Positions 36,330-45,567 are shown, numbered from the stretch's first letter. The stretch is 64,000 bases of DNA from an uncultured Acidimicrobiaceae bacterium (GCA_947259365.1 CAMYMC010000050.1:1-64000), one strand, 5' to 3'. Made by a program: numbers and translations. Notes: generated from the sequence alone by a model not told the origin.

Positions 36330-37084
36330 GGCGGCGTGCCGAAGACGGCCGCAGCGGCAGCCGAAGTGGACCGAGCCACCTCGTCGGGAGCGACTCCCCA
36401 GACCTCGGCGAGCGCCGCTCCGACCCGCACGACGTTTGCCGGCTCGTTCTCGGCACTCCGATCGGGAGGCGGCGTGAGATACGGCGTATCGGTCTCGACC
36501 ATCGTTCGTTTCCGCGGCGCGGCCGCCGCTCCCCTCCGCACCGTGTCCCCGGTCTCGTACGTGATCGGACCGGCGAACGAGAACGTGGCACCGAGATCTG
36601 CGAACCGCCGGGTCCAATTCGGCCCCCCGGTCCAGCAGTGGAGAACGGCGCGGGCGCCGAGATCGGCGGAGGCCAGCGCCTCGTACACGTCGGCGAACGC
36701 GTCGCGACAATGCACGATGGCCGGCTTCCCCAGCTCGGCAGCGAGCGCGAGCTGCCCGCTGAAGGCTTCGAGCTGCGCCGGGCGCGGGGAGAGATCCCGG
36801 TAGTAGTCGAGGCCGCATTCGCCGACGGCGTCGGCCTCGATCGCGAGTGCTGCGATCCTCCTGGCCTCCTCGGCCCAGCGCGACGCCTGGTGGGGGTGGA
36901 GGCCGGCGGACCACCGGACCCGCCGCGAGTCGGCTGCGGCGAGGCGGCGCGCCGCCAGCGAGGTCTCGAGGTCGACCCCGGGCACCACCAGCCAGTCGAC
37001 CCCGCCGGCCACAGCGCGCCGCGTCAGCGCCGCCGGATCTGCGGTCATGAAGAGGTGACAGTGGCTGTCGACCCAGCCACTCAT
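36326..37084 (-). CDS. tatD: TatD family metal-dependent hydrolase/DNase
   Basis: 252 residues. The metal ligands of the TIM-barrel family are present: DSHCHL at the N-terminus, VGECGLDYYRD (Glu), PAIVHCRDA (His), VLHCWTGG (His) and ETDTPYLTPPPDRS (Asp). TatD proteins act as 3'-5' exonucleases or quality-control hydrolases. It starts 1 base after the metG stop and its stop overlaps the ksgA start. Confidence 0.93.
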   Translation of the reverse strand: MSGWVDSHCHLFMTADPAALTRRAVAGGVDWLVVPGVDLETSLAARRLAAADSRRVRWSAGLHPHQASRWAEEARRIAALAIEADAVGECGLDYYRDLSPRPAQLEAFSGQLALAAELGKPAIVHCRDAFADVYEALASADLGARAVLHCWTGGPNWTRRFADLGATFSFAGPITYETGDTVRRGAAAAPRKRTMVETDTPYLTPPPDRSAENEPANVVRVGAALAEVWGVAPDEVARSTSAAAAAVFGTPP

Positions 37085-37085
37085 G

Positions 37086-38747
37086 TCACACCTCGTCGTT
37101 GGACGGCTCGACCTTGCTGTACAGCGGCTCGGCTTCGCCGATCCTGGCACCGGCCGGCACCTCGAGCCGGAGCCATCGGGGACCGGTGTCGGGGATCTCG
37201 AGACCGAGGGTCGCGAACACCCGCCGGGTCGTGAATGGCAAATACGGCCCGAGCGCGGCGGCGATGCCGCTGATCGCCTGGAGGGCGACCCACAGCGTCG
37301 TGGCGGTGCGCTCCTCGTCGTCTTTCGCCGTCGCCCAGGGTTGTTTCTCGGAGAGGTATTGGTTTGCCGCCTGGGCGGCGCCCATCGCCGTGCCGAGCGC
37401 GGCTCGGAGCCGGACGGCCGCGAGCTGCTCGCTCCCCCCAACGAGTGCCGCATCCACTGCGCCGAGCAGCGCCTCGTCGGCCTCGTCGAGATCGGTGGGC
37501 GCAGGCACCGCGCCGTCGAAGTAGCGGTGCGTCATCGACACGACACGGTTGACGAGGTTGCCCCAAGTGGCAACGAGTTCGTCGTTGATCCGCCTCACCA
37601 TCTCCTCCTCGGTCAGGTCGACGTCGGAGGTCTCGGGGAGGTTGGCGGCGAGCGCGTAGCGGAGTGCATCCGGCTCGAAGCGGTCGAGCGCCTCGCCGAC
37701 GGTCAACCCGACGCCCCGGCTCGCCGAAGCCTTGCCGCCCTTGAACGTGACGTACTGGTTCGCCGGGACATCGGTCGGCAGGTTCAGGCCCCCGTAGCCG
37801 AGCAGCATGACGGGCCAGATCACCGCGTGGAAGGCGATGTTGTCCTTCCCGATGAAGTAATAGTGCTCGGCGTCCGGGTTCTCCCACCACTCCCGCCACG
37901 CATCCGACGTGCCCCGGAGCTGAGCCCATTCCTTGGCGGCCGACAGGTACCCGATCACGGCGTCGAACCACACGTAGATCTTCTTGCCCGGCCCGAGGTC
38001 GTCGACCGGGATGTCGACTCCCCAGTCGATGTCGCGGGTGATGGCCCGGTCCTTGAGCCCCTCTTCGACCCACCCGAGGGCGAAGTTGAGGACGTGCTTG
38101 CGCCAGCCGGCGCGGGACCGCAGCCAGTCGCCGAGCGGCTTCTCGAACTCGGAGAGCCTGAGGTAGAAGTGTTCGGTCGTGCGCAGCACCGGCTCGGCCC
38201 CCGTCAGCTTGGACCGAGGATCGATGAGGTCGATCGGGTCGAGGGTCCTGCCGCAGTTCTCGCACTGGTCGCCCCTGGCGTGGTCGTAGCCACAGTGGGG
38301 GCAGGTCCCCTCCAGATACCGGTCGGGTAGGAATCGCTCCGCCTCCGGGTCGTAGAACTGATCGGAGGTTCGCCTGTCGATGTGGCCCTTCTCGTAGAGA
38401 CGCAGGAAGACATCCTGGGTCACGGCGTGGTGGTTGGGAGTGCCGGTGGAGGTGTAGAGATCCCAGTCGAAACCGAGCGCATCCCACTGCTCGACGAACT
38501 CGGCGTGGTACCTGTCGACGATCGCCTGGGGCTCGACGCCTTCCTCCTCCGCCCGCACCGTGATTGGCGTGCCGTGGACATCGGATCCCGAAACCATGAG
38601 CGGCCGGTTGCCGACGGCGCGGTGGTACCGGGCGAAGATGTCGGCGGGCAGATAGGCGCCGGCGATGTGCCCGACGTGGCGCGAGCCGCTGGCATACGGC
38701 CAGGCGACCGCGACGAGGACGGGGGTCGAGGAAGGGGTATCGCTCAC
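37086..38747 (-). CDS. metG: Methionyl-tRNA synthetase with an altered KMSKS loop
   Basis: 553 residues of a class I synthetase. The HIGH-equivalent is ASGSRHVGHIAGAY, the zinc knuckle has four Cys (CPHCGYDH, QCENCG), and YYFIGKDNIAFHAVIWP and the anticodon-binding WGNLVNRVVSM follow. The KMSKS loop reads GGKASASRGV, with the second Lys replaced by Ala; other actinobacteria show related KFSxSR forms. There is no C-terminal tRNA-binding extension. It charges tRNA-Met. The -10 TACCAT 10 nt upstream implies a very short leader. Confidence 0.96.
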   Translation of the reverse strand: MSDTPSSTPVLVAVAWPYASGSRHVGHIAGAYLPADIFARYHRAVGNRPLMVSGSDVHGTPITVRAEEEGVEPQAIVDRYHAEFVEQWDALGFDWDLYTSTGTPNHHAVTQDVFLRLYEKGHIDRRTSDQFYDPEAERFLPDRYLEGTCPHCGYDHARGDQCENCGRTLDPIDLIDPRSKLTGAEPVLRTTEHFYLRLSEFEKPLGDWLRSRAGWRKHVLNFALGWVEEGLKDRAITRDIDWGVDIPVDDLGPGKKIYVWFDAVIGYLSAAKEWAQLRGTSDAWREWWENPDAEHYYFIGKDNIAFHAVIWPVMLLGYGGLNLPTDVPANQYVTFKGGKASASRGVGLTVGEALDRFEPDALRYALAANLPETSDVDLTEEEMVRRINDELVATWGNLVNRVVSMTHRYFDGAVPAPTDLDEADEALLGAVDAALVGGSEQLAAVRLRAALGTAMGAAQAANQYLSEKQPWATAKDDEERTATTLWVALQAISGIAAALGPYLPFTTRRVFATLGLEIPDTGPRWLRLEVPAGARIGEAEPLYSKVEPSNDEV

Positions 38748-38757
38748 GAGGCGAGCG

Positions 38758-38763
38758 ATGGTA
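38758..38763 (-). promoter_or_regulatory. -10 element TACCAT for metG
   Basis: Complement of atggta, 10 nt before the metG ATG. It leaves a leader of only a few bases and no room for a ribosome-binding site. Confidence 0.45.
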
Positions 38764-38836
38764 CCAGCGCCCCGGCATCGTCCCCGGAGGCGGGCGGTGG
38801 CGGCTCACGTGCACAGATGGCCGACCCGGCCCGGCG

Positions 38837-38842
38837 TACAAT
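38837..38842 (+). promoter_or_regulatory. -10 element TACAAT for the AbrB-type gene
   Basis: Near-consensus TACAAT, 64 bases before the GTG at 38907. No clear -35 is seen. It is divergent from the metG promoter. Confidence 0.4.
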
Positions 38843-38906
38843 GCCGGCGACACCGGCCGCCGGGGACGAGGCCGCGGCAAATCGAGATCGTCCGCTGGAG
38901 GTCGTT

Positions 38907-39146
38907 GTGGAGACGGGAATGGTGCGCAAGATCGACGACCTCGGCCGCATCGTCATTCCTGCCGAGACGAGGCGACTCCTCAACATCCGCGAGGGCGACA
39001 CGCTGACGATCTCGGTCGACGACAACGCGATCGTCATCTCCAAGCTCGAAGCGACCTGCGTCTTCGACGGCACGACCGAGGGCGTGCGCACGTACCGGGG
39101 CCGCGGCGTGTGCGGTTCGTGTCTTCGCGGCATGAAGGAGTTGTGA
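38907..39146 (+). CDS. AbrB/SpoVT-type swapped-hairpin transcription regulator
   Basis: 79 residues. The first 50 (MVRKIDDLGRIVIPAETRRLLNIREGD then TLTISVDDNAIVISK) match the AbrB DNA-binding domain closely, and the tail resembles the short C-terminal multimerisation region of Bacillus AbrB/Abh. The tail has three Cys (EATCVF and GVCGSCLRG); C-G-S-C could bind metal or form a disulfide. GTG 38907 with GGAGG upstream is preferred; ATG 38919 is possible. It may be a global DNA-binding regulator. Confidence 0.92.
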   Translation: METGMVRKIDDLGRIVIPAETRRLLNIREGDTLTISVDDNAIVISKLEATCVFDGTTEGVRTYRGRGVCGSCLRGMKEL

Positions 39147-39164
39147 GCCGGATCAGCCCGGCTC
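39145..39164. terminator. 7-bp hairpin between AbrB-type gene and rsmI
   Basis: gagccgg and ccggctc around a 6-nt loop at the junction of two convergent genes. It could act in both directions. Confidence 0.35.
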
Positions 39165-39977
39165 CGTGCCGACGACCCGCTCGTAGAGCTCCCGCCTCGA
39201 GACGCCGTGGTCGGCGGCGGCCCGCCGCACCGCTTCCGAGGGCCGGGCCCCGGCGGTGATCGCCGCGGAAGCGGCGGCGACGGCCTCCTCGAGGTCACCG
39301 GCGGCGGGAGCGGCGCCCTCGATGACCAGCGTCAGCTCTCCTCGTGCGTCGGGGCCCCATCGCCGGGCCGCCTCCTCGAGGGTGCCCCGCCATACCTCCT
39401 CGTGGAGCTTGGTGAGCTCGCGAGCGACCACGACCCGCCGCTCCCCGAGCGCACCGGCCAGCTCGGCGAGGTCCGCACCGGCCCGATGCGGCGAGAGGAA
39501 CACGACGGCGGTCCGGGCCTCGGTGACCAGACCCGCCACGGCCCGGGTCCGCTCCTTGCCCTTCTTCGGTAGGAAGCCCTCGAACACGAACCGGTCCGCG
39601 AGGAAACCGGACACGGCGAGCGCGGCGGTGACCGCGCTCGGGCCGGGGACGACGGTGACTTCGGCGCCGGCGGCGGCGGCGACGGCGACCGCCGAAGCGC
39701 CCGGGTCGCTGACCGCCGGGGTCCCGGCATCGGTCACGAGGGCGACGACCCGGCCCCGAGCCAGCTCCTCGTCGAGCTCGGCGGCGCGGGACCGCTCGTT
39801 GCCGGCGTAGTACGACCGCAACGGCACGTCGATCCCGAACGCGGAGAGCAGCTTCCTCGTGCGGCGGGTGTCCTCGGCGTACACGAGATCGGCACCGCCG
39901 AGCGCCTCGACGAGCCGCGGCGGAGCATCTCCCAGGTTGCCGATGGGGGTTGCGCACACGATGAGCCGGCCGGTCAC
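39153..39977 (-). CDS. rsmI: 16S rRNA (cytidine-1402-2'-O)-methyltransferase
   Basis: 274 residues of the tetrapyrrole methylase fold. RLIVCATPIGNLGDAPPRLVEAL, VYAEDTRRTRKLL, LVTDAGTPAVSDPGA, VVPGPSAVTAALAVSG, FVFEGFLPKKGKER and ARELTKLHEEVWRG are all as in RsmI. It methylates the ribose of C1402 in the decoding centre. The GTG start overlaps the stop of the DUF192 gene (GTGA), so the two are coupled. Confidence 0.96.
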   Translation of the reverse strand: MTGRLIVCATPIGNLGDAPPRLVEALGGADLVYAEDTRRTRKLLSAFGIDVPLRSYYAGNERSRAAELDEELARGRVVALVTDAGTPAVSDPGASAVAVAAAAGAEVTVVPGPSAVTAALAVSGFLADRFVFEGFLPKKGKERTRAVAGLVTEARTAVVFLSPHRAGADLAELAGALGERRVVVARELTKLHEEVWRGTLEEAARRWGPDARGELTLVIEGAAPAAGDLEEAVAAASAAITAGARPSEAVRRAAADHGVSRRELYERVVGTEPG

Positions 39978-40294
39978 GGCCGAAGCTTACGCCGGAGCAT
40001 CCGCAGCCCCTCATGGGGAGGCGGTGGGTCACACTCGCCGGGAAGCTCGAGCAGCCAGGTCGCGGAGGCGACGACGACGACCCGCCGCCGACCGAGCCTG
40101 CGGATCTCGCACACGCCGCCGTCGCGGTCGATCCCGACGACCGTCAGATCGCACCGCATCCCGAAGCCGTGCACCGAGCGTGCCCGGACCAGAAGGCCTC
40201 GCCCGACCGGGTCGGGGCGCAAACCCTGCAGCCGCTGCCACGGCGTGACCGCGACCGAAAGCGGAGGGGATCGCCACCCCCCGCCTCCGCTCAC
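39974..40294 (-). CDS. DUF192 family protein
   Basis: 106 residues. DUF192 features are the segment TPWQRLQGLRPDP then VGRGLLVRARSVHGFGMRCDLTVVGID, followed by CEIRRLGRRRVVVVA and TWLLELP. Unlike many family members there is no signal peptide. Function unknown. GTG 40294 with GGAG just upstream is my start; the longer track ORF runs through the bL37 gene on the other strand. It forms a two-gene unit with rsmI. Confidence 0.75.
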   Translation of the reverse strand: MSGGGGWRSPPLSVAVTPWQRLQGLRPDPVGRGLLVRARSVHGFGMRCDLTVVGIDRDGGVCEIRRLGRRRVVVVASATWLLELPGECDPPPPHEGLRMLRRKLRP

Positions 40295-40311
40295 CGCTCT
40301 CCACTCGCGGA

Positions 40312-40339
40312 TTGCACCGCCACCACCTGCTGGTACCCT
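40312..40339 (+). promoter_or_regulatory. Promoter of the bL37 gene (TTGCAC-16-TACCCT)
   Basis: -35 TTGCAC (40312-40317) and -10 TACCCT (40334-40339) are 16 nt apart. The -10 ends 10 nt before the ATG, so the mRNA is leaderless or nearly so. On the opposite strand TACCAG in the same stretch may serve the DUF192 gene. Confidence 0.6.
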
Positions 40340-40349
40340 TCCGCCCCTC

Positions 40350-40433
40350 ATGGCCAAGGCAAAGCGACGCAAGCTCCGCGCCCGCCGCAAGAAGGCGAAC
40401 CACGGCCGCAAGCCGAACGCGGGCCGCGGCTGA
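40350..40433 (+). CDS. Mini ribosomal protein bL37 homologue
   Basis: Only 27 residues, MAKAKRRKLRARRKKANHG then RKPNAGRG. It matches the 24-residue actinobacterial bL37 seen in mycobacterial 50S subunits, which shares the MAK start, the basic run and the KANHGKRPNA core. It would sit in the 23S rRNA core of the large subunit. The ORF track lists a longer frame, but the promoter immediately upstream fixes this ATG. Such genes are usually missed by automatic annotation. Confidence 0.85.
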   Translation: MAKAKRRKLRARRKKANHGRKPNAGRG

Positions 40434-40541
40434 GCCGCGCCGCCGTCCCCACCCCGTAGCGCCGCCTCCGATGACTCGTGGACCGGTCGGCGCGGCATCC
40501 CGGCACCGTACCCGGCCCCGGCGCCGCACTGAAGTGACCCG

Positions 40542-41912
40542 TCAGGGCACCCGGAGCTGGGCGCGAAGCGCTCGCCCGGCGACGGCGTCGGTCGCAGCGA
40601 CGAAGACGAGGCCGTCACCGATGCGGTGGACGATGACCCACGGCCCTGCGGCATCGAAGACGACGGCGCCGTTCTCCTCTCTGCCCTCGCCGGCGCCCAT
40701 CGCGGTGCCGGCATGGGTGACGAGGGCGTCGGCCACCTCGGCAGCGTCCTCCTCGGTGTCGGCGCCGTACGTGAGGGCGAAGGCGAGGTCGTCGCCTCCA
40801 TCGAGGATGCCGTAGAGGTCCGCTCCCCACCCGTCTGCCGTCTGGGTGGTCAAACCGGGAGGGAGCGACACGCCGAGCATCAACCTGAGCCCCCACTCGC
40901 CGAGCGAGCCGGTTGCGGCGACCGAGTAGCCCTCGAGCTCGAGCGCGAGCTCCGGTATCTCGCGGACGGTCTCTCCGACCTCGTATCGCACCGGGTGGAG
41001 CACATGTTCGGTAGACACGGGTGGATCGAGATAGGCGCGGTCGACGGCGGCGATGCCGCCGCCGGTGACGAGCCGCTCGACGAAGCCGAGACCGTCGTCG
41101 TAGGGGAATGCGAGGTCCTCGCGGATCCAGCGCGGAGCGGCGTCGAGGGTCGACGTCCCGAGCGAGCGCGCCTCCCGGGTGAGCTCGGCCCGCTCAGGGC
41201 CGGGGAGGTCCTGGATGAAGACGAACTGGAAGTACGTGGCGTCTCCTTCGATGAGTGCCTCGAAGGCGGCGGCTTCGTCGGTCCGCTCCGCAACGTCGAG
41301 CGTGCGGCGACGGCGGTCAAAGTCGAAGTGCTGGTCGGTGAGGGCGTGCACGAGCTCGTGGACGAGGACGCTGCGCCGGAGCGGGGTGAGCTCCGCCTCG
41401 TCGCCTGCGATGACGAGCTCTCCGGTGTCGGCGTCGTAGAAGCCGGTTGCCTGCTCGGAGACCAGCTCGATGAGCATGTCCCTCAGGTCGGTGCCCTCGT
41501 CGAGCATCCCGACGAGGCGGAGAAGGCGCTCGTCCAGCGCGACCTCTTCCGGATCGAGGTCTTCGGCGGCTTCGGATGCGACCCGCTCGGCGAACGCGGC
41601 CGCGGGGAGAATCACGATGCCGGGCTCCTCGAGGAACTCGAGCCCGCGAATCGCCTCGGTTTCGGCGATGAGACCCTCCAGCTCTGCCTGGAGCTCGGCG
41701 GCGACGGAAGCGTCGACGCCCGCGACGATGGTCGTCGACGTCGTCGAGCGCTCCGGGAACGCGATCGTCGTGGTCGTCGTCGTAGTCGTCGCCGCGGTGG
41801 TCGTGGTCTCGCCGCTGACGAAGCTGCAGGCCGTGGCGACGAGCGCGAGTGCCGCCCCCAGGCGCCACAGCCGGGAGCCTCTTGCCGGCATGCACGCACC
41901 GGGGACCCGCAT
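40542..41912 (-). CDS. HEXXH-containing lipoprotein (putative secreted metallopeptidase)
   Basis: 456 residues. Signal peptide ALALVATAC with lipobox, a Thr-rich linker (about 35-60), then a domain with LVHELVHALTDQHFDFD, an HEXXH zinc motif, followed by FEALIEGDATYFQF, whose Glu could be the third ligand (gluzincin-like). The C-terminal 150 residues lack recognisable motifs. It is predicted to be anchored outside the membrane. The ATG at 41912 is 9 nt after a TAGCCT -10, so I keep the track start; ATG 41891 is the alternative. Substrate unknown. Confidence 0.8.
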   Translation of the reverse strand: MRVPGACMPARGSRLWRLGAALALVATACSFVSGETTTTAATTTTTTTTIAFPERSTTSTTIVAGVDASVAAELQAELEGLIAETEAIRGLEFLEEPGIVILPAAAFAERVASEAAEDLDPEEVALDERLLRLVGMLDEGTDLRDMLIELVSEQATGFYDADTGELVIAGDEAELTPLRRSVLVHELVHALTDQHFDFDRRRRTLDVAERTDEAAAFEALIEGDATYFQFVFIQDLPGPERAELTREARSLGTSTLDAAPRWIREDLAFPYDDGLGFVERLVTGGGIAAVDRAYLDPPVSTEHVLHPVRYEVGETVREIPELALELEGYSVAATGSLGEWGLRLMLGVSLPPGLTTQTADGWGADLYGILDGGDDLAFALTYGADTEEDAAEVADALVTHAGTAMGAGEGREENGAVVFDAAGPWVIVHRIGDGLVFVAATDAVAGRALRAQLRVP

Positions 41913-41921
41913 CGCGGCGTG

Positions 41922-41927
41922 AGGCTA
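41922..41927 (-). promoter_or_regulatory. -10 element TAGCCT for the HEXXH lipoprotein gene
   Basis: Complement of aggcta, 9 nt upstream of ATG 41912. It supports that start as a leaderless one. Confidence 0.4.
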
Positions 41928-41953
41928 CCGGCCCACCGCTCGCACGCCGGGCA

Positions 41954-43189
41954 TCACGCCAGAACCTCGTCGCCCTTGCCGATGACGACGATGCCGCTGT
42001 CGGTGACGGTGAATCGCTCCCTGTCGCGCTCGAGGTCGACGCCGATCGAGGCCCCGGCCGGCACGCGCACGTTCTTGTCGATGATCGCCTTGCGCACCAC
42101 GGCACCCCTCTCCACCTCGACGCTCTGGAGAAGCACCGAGTCCTCCACGGTGGCGTAGCTGTGGAGTCGCACCTCGGACGAGAGGACGGACCGCCGCGCC
42201 GTCGCACCCGAGACGATGACACCGGCGCCCACGATCGACTCGGCCGCAATGCCTCTGCGGTCGGCCTCGTCGAAGACGAACTTCGCCGGCGGGAGGGAAG
42301 GACGGTAGGTGTGTACGGGCCAGTCGGAGTTGTAGAAGCTGAACACGGGGTCGACCGTGACGGTGTCCATGTTGGCCTGGTAGTAGGCATCGATCGTCCC
42401 CACGTCCCGCCAATAGCCCCGCTCGCGCTCGGTCTGGCCGGGAACGACGTTGTCGGCGAAGTCGTAGACATGCGCCTCGGAGCGGTCCACCAAGGCCGGA
42501 ATGATGTCCCCGCCGATGTCGTGGGCCGAGCCGTCGTCGGTCTCCGCATCGAGGCTGACGATCTCCCGAAGAAGAGCCGCGTCGAAGACGTAGTTGCCCA
42601 TCGACACGTACGCATGGGCCGGATCGCCCGGCACCGGCGAAGCGTCGGCGGGCTTCTCCCGGAACGAGACGATCCGACCCGAGCCGTCTGTCTCGATGAC
42701 CCCGAACGCGGACGCCTCGGCGAGGGGAACCCGGATGCCGGCGACGGTGACTCCGGCGCCGGAGGCGACGTGGGCCTCGACCATCTGCCTCGGGTCCATG
42801 CGGTAGATGTGGTCGGCCCCGAAGACGATGACATGGTCGGGCGACTCGTCGGTGAGGATGTTGAGGTTCTGGTAGATGGCGTCGGCCGAGCCGGCGAACC
42901 AATGGGGCCCACGCCGCATCTGGGCGGGCACCGGCGTCACGTAGTTTCCGAGGAGCGTCGACATCCGCCAGGTGAGTGCGATGTGCCGGTCGAGGCTGTG
43001 GGACTTGTACTGGGTGAGCACGGCGATCCTGCGGTACCCCCCGTTGGCGAGGTTGGAGAGCACGAAGTCGATGAGCCGGTACACCCCGCCGAACGGGACG
43101 GCGGGCTTGGCCCGGTCGCGAGTCAACGGGTAGAGCCGCTTCCCTTCGCCGCCGGCGAGGACGAGCGCGATGACCTTCGGCGTGCTCAT
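41954..43189 (-). CDS. glgC: Glucose-1-phosphate adenylyltransferase
   Basis: 411 residues. [36 protein letters not shown] (nucleotide loop), [52 protein letters not shown] and the C-terminal beta-helix with [15 protein letters not shown] identify GlgC. It makes ADP-glucose for glycogen synthesis. The ATG is 7 nt after a TAACTT -10. No other glg gene is in the window. Confidence 0.97.
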   Translation of the reverse strand: MSTPKVIALVLAGGEGKRLYPLTRDRAKPAVPFGGVYRLIDFVLSNLANGGYRRIAVLTQYKSHSLDRHIALTWRMSTLLGNYVTPVPAQMRRGPHWFAGSADAIYQNLNILTDESPDHVIVFGADHIYRMDPRQMVEAHVASGAGVTVAGIRVPLAEASAFGVIETDGSGRIVSFREKPADASPVPGDPAHAYVSMGNYVFDAALLREIVSLDAETDDGSAHDIGGDIIPALVDRSEAHVYDFADNVVPGQTERERGYWRDVGTIDAYYQANMDTVTVDPVFSFYNSDWPVHTYRPSLPPAKFVFDEADRRGIAAESIVGAGVIVSGATARRSVLSSEVRLHSYATVEDSVLLQSVEVERGAVVRKAIIDKNVRVPAGASIGVDLERDRERFTVTDSGIVVIGKGDEVLA

Positions 43190-43196
43190 GGTGTCG

Positions 43197-43202
43197 AAGT
43201 TA
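43197..43202 (-). promoter_or_regulatory. -10 element TAACTT for glgC, predicted leaderless
   Basis: Complement of aagtta, 7 nt before the glgC ATG. No ribosome-binding site is visible. Confidence 0.45.
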
Positions 43203-43251
43203 GTGCCGGGGGCGGCCGTCGGCGCATCGACCCGCGACGCTCCGGCGCCGG

Positions 43252-44967
43252 TCAGCGGCCCGGCGGGATGACCGGCAGCAACACCGACGAGGGGTGATCC
43301 GGCCCCGTCCACACGGTGACGTCGCCACCGAAGATCGCCGGCGGGCGGTCGCGGGGATCGTCGTGGAGGAACGGGCCGCAGCCTCGCAGCGGGTTCTTGA
43401 AGGTCCCGAGCCTGGCGTCGTCACCGGCGAGGTCGTGCTCGAAGTCCCGCCCCCGCACCGTCAGGCCCAGCCGGTGACCCGCCGGGACCACGATCGACGT
43501 CGGCCAGATCTCGACGGCGAGCTCGTAGACGTGGCCTGGCATCAGCGGGTGACGGGTGGCGTGGGGGTGATATGGGCGGTACTGGGTCGACAGCACCGGG
43601 TCGAGCTCGCGGTGGGAGGCCCTCAGCCATCCCTGCCCGATCGGCGTGTGGGGGTCGATGGCGCCTTGGAAGGTGACTTCTCCGCCGTCGGGGTCGAAGA
43701 GGCGGAGCACGACGAAGAGATCGGCGTCCTCGGTCGCCGACGAGACGAAGAGCGTGGCAGCCGACGGACCGGTGATCTCGGTGGCGCCCTCGAACGGGGC
43801 CGTACAGAACGTCACACCGTCGCCGGAGGGGGCGTAGGTCACTGATGCCGCGCCCGCCGGCGCCGACGTCGCGAGCGCTGCTGCTTCGGGATCGAGGTAG
43901 AGGCGGGTCCATTCCGTCCCGACGAGCGGCCACTCGTCCTCGGCCCGCTCTTCGAAGTGGTCGAGGTGACGGACCTGGAGTAGCACCGGCGGGCGCTCCC
44001 GCCACCCGTTGTCCTCACCCTTGAGAAAGCAGCCGAAGAACTGCTTCTGGAGTGCGACGCCGTAATCGGTGTAGAAGTGCGTCCAGTGCTCGAGGCCGTG
44101 GAGCTCCAGCCACTTGTCCGCAGACGCCGACCGAACGAAGCCCTCGACGTTGCCCCGCAGATGGAGGCCCTGGCCTCCCCAGTTGCCCGCCGTCAGCAGC
44201 GGCACCCGGATCCGGTCCCAGTGCGCCGACCGCTCCCGGTGATAGTCGTCGTCGAACGCATGGCCGCGGATGTCGTCCCCAAAGTCGGCGCGGTTGGCGG
44301 TCAACTCGCCGGGGCCAAGCGCCTCGTCGCCACACGCCGGGACACCCGTGTTCGGGTTCGCCGGCCCCTCGGGCCCGATCCCGTGCTGGACGGTCTTGAC
44401 CTGCATGTCGTACCAGTGCTCCCAGAACGTCGAGAGGATGCCGCCGTGGTGGGTCATGTCCCGGTAGAAGTCGGCCGCTCCCTCCCAGACGCACATCGCG
44501 GCGAGGTGGTCCGGCTGGAGCGACGCCACCTGCCATTGGTTGATGCCGTAGTAGGAGATGCCGTTGAGCCCCACCTTTCCGGAGCTCCAATCCCGGGTTG
44601 CCGCCCACTCGATGCACGCGGCGAGGTCACGGGTCTCCCGCGGCGAGAAGTGGTCCACGAACCCCGGCGAGCGGCCACAGCCCCGGGAGTCGACCCGCAC
44701 GACGACGTACCCGTCCGGGACCCACTTCTCCGGGTCCACCACCTCCCAGTTCTGGTAGCGGCAACTCGAGTCCGCAGCGACGTCGGGGTGCTGCTCGGTC
44801 ATGATCCGCCACTGGTCGGGGTAGCCCTCCTGGAAGGCGAGACCCTTCGCGTAGGGCCCGTACGAGAGGATCACGGGATGACGGCCCCCGGCGGCGGGTC
44901 GGAACACATCGGCCCGCAACACGGTCCCGTCATCGACCTCGATCGCGACGTCCCAGTCGATCTCCAT
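43252..44967 (-). CDS. CocE/NonD family alpha/beta hydrolase (X-Pro dipeptidyl-peptidase S15 type)
   Basis: 571 residues from the preferred ATG. The alpha/beta domain carries [24 protein letters not shown] and the nucleophile elbow [14 protein letters not shown] (G-x-S-Y-x-G). A helical cap follows, then a jelly-roll domain ([34 protein letters not shown]). Relatives hydrolyse cocaine-like esters, beta-lactam side chains or X-Pro peptides; the substrate here is unknown. No signal peptide is evident. The track start at 45111 adds 48 unconvincing residues. Confidence 0.92.
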   Translation of the reverse strand: MEIDWDVAIEVDDGTVLRADVFRPAAGGRHPVILSYGPYAKGLAFQEGYPDQWRIMTEQHPDVAADSSCRYQNWEVVDPEKWVPDGYVVVRVDSRGCGRSPGFVDHFSPRETRDLAACIEWAATRDWSSGKVGLNGISYYGINQWQVASLQPDHLAAMCVWEGAADFYRDMTHHGGILSTFWEHWYDMQVKTVQHGIGPEGPANPNTGVPACGDEALGPGELTANRADFGDDIRGHAFDDDYHRERSAHWDRIRVPLLTAGNWGGQGLHLRGNVEGFVRSASADKWLELHGLEHWTHFYTDYGVALQKQFFGCFLKGEDNGWRERPPVLLQVRHLDHFEERAEDEWPLVGTEWTRLYLDPEAAALATSAPAGAASVTYAPSGDGVTFCTAPFEGATEITGPSAATLFVSSATEDADLFVVLRLFDPDGGEVTFQGAIDPHTPIGQGWLRASHRELDPVLSTQYRPYHPHATRHPLMPGHVYELAVEIWPTSIVVPAGHRLGLTVRGRDFEHDLAGDDARLGTFKNPLRGCGPFLHDDPRDRPPAIFGGDVTVWTGPDHPSSVLLPVIPPGR

Positions 44968-45128
44968 GCCAGCCGGCGGTTCCGCAGAACCGACGACCGG
45001 AGTCGCGTCGCCGTCCACGGCGGTGGAGCCTACCGCCCGCGTTCGATCATCGACCGCCGCCGGAGCACGTACCGGAATGGAGGCGGCGGCGCCCGGGTTG
45101 CACAGGTTCACCTGCGAATGGGGATTCG

Positions 45129-45527
45129 ATGGACGCCGCCATCGAGGACGCGCTCACCACCGGGGGCGTCGCCGACATCACGACGACGGGACGACGCTCC
45201 GGGCTGGCGCGCCGCATCGAGATCGTGTTCCACAACCTCGACGGTTCCCTCTACATCACCGGCCGGCCCGGCGCCCGCGACTGGTATGCGAACGTCGTCG
45301 CCGACCCGGCGATGACGCTGCACCTCAAGCGGGGGGTCACCGCCAACCTGGCGGCGACGGCGACGCCGGTAACCGGCGACGACACGAGGCGCGAGGTCCT
45401 GACGAGGATCATGACGGACGGGTTCGGGATGCCGCCCGACGATGTCCGCACACGACTCCAAACATGGGTAGACGGTGCTCCCCTCGTTGCCCTCGCCCTG
45501 GTCGGGAGCGAGGGCTCCGCGAGGTAG
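45129..45527 (+). CDS. Deazaflavin (F420)-dependent nitroreductase-family protein
   Basis: 132 residues of the Ddn/DUF385 split-barrel family. TTGRRSGLARRIEIVFHNLDG, LYITGRPGARDWYANVVADP and LHLKRGV match its F420-binding core. Characterised relatives use reduced F420 to reduce quinones or nitro compounds. It is followed 40 bases later by a second split-barrel protein of the PPOX class, forming a small F420-linked pair. Substrate unknown. Confidence 0.88.
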   Translation: MDAAIEDALTTGGVADITTTGRRSGLARRIEIVFHNLDGSLYITGRPGARDWYANVVADPAMTLHLKRGVTANLAATATPVTGDDTRREVLTRIMTDGFGMPPDDVRTRLQTWVDGAPLVALALVGSEGSAR

Positions 45528-45567
45528 CCGGCCCGGCGCGATCATGGCGCCGCCGACCGGAGGCGCG

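Noticed and set aside
37081-38880. 599-residue ORF in another frame over metG
   Set aside because: Low-complexity Arg/Pro/Gly translation with no motif; metG in the neighbouring frame is complete.
38748-38906. Riboswitch or T-box upstream of metG
   Set aside because: A -10 lies 10 nt before the ATG, so the transcript has almost no leader to hold such an element.
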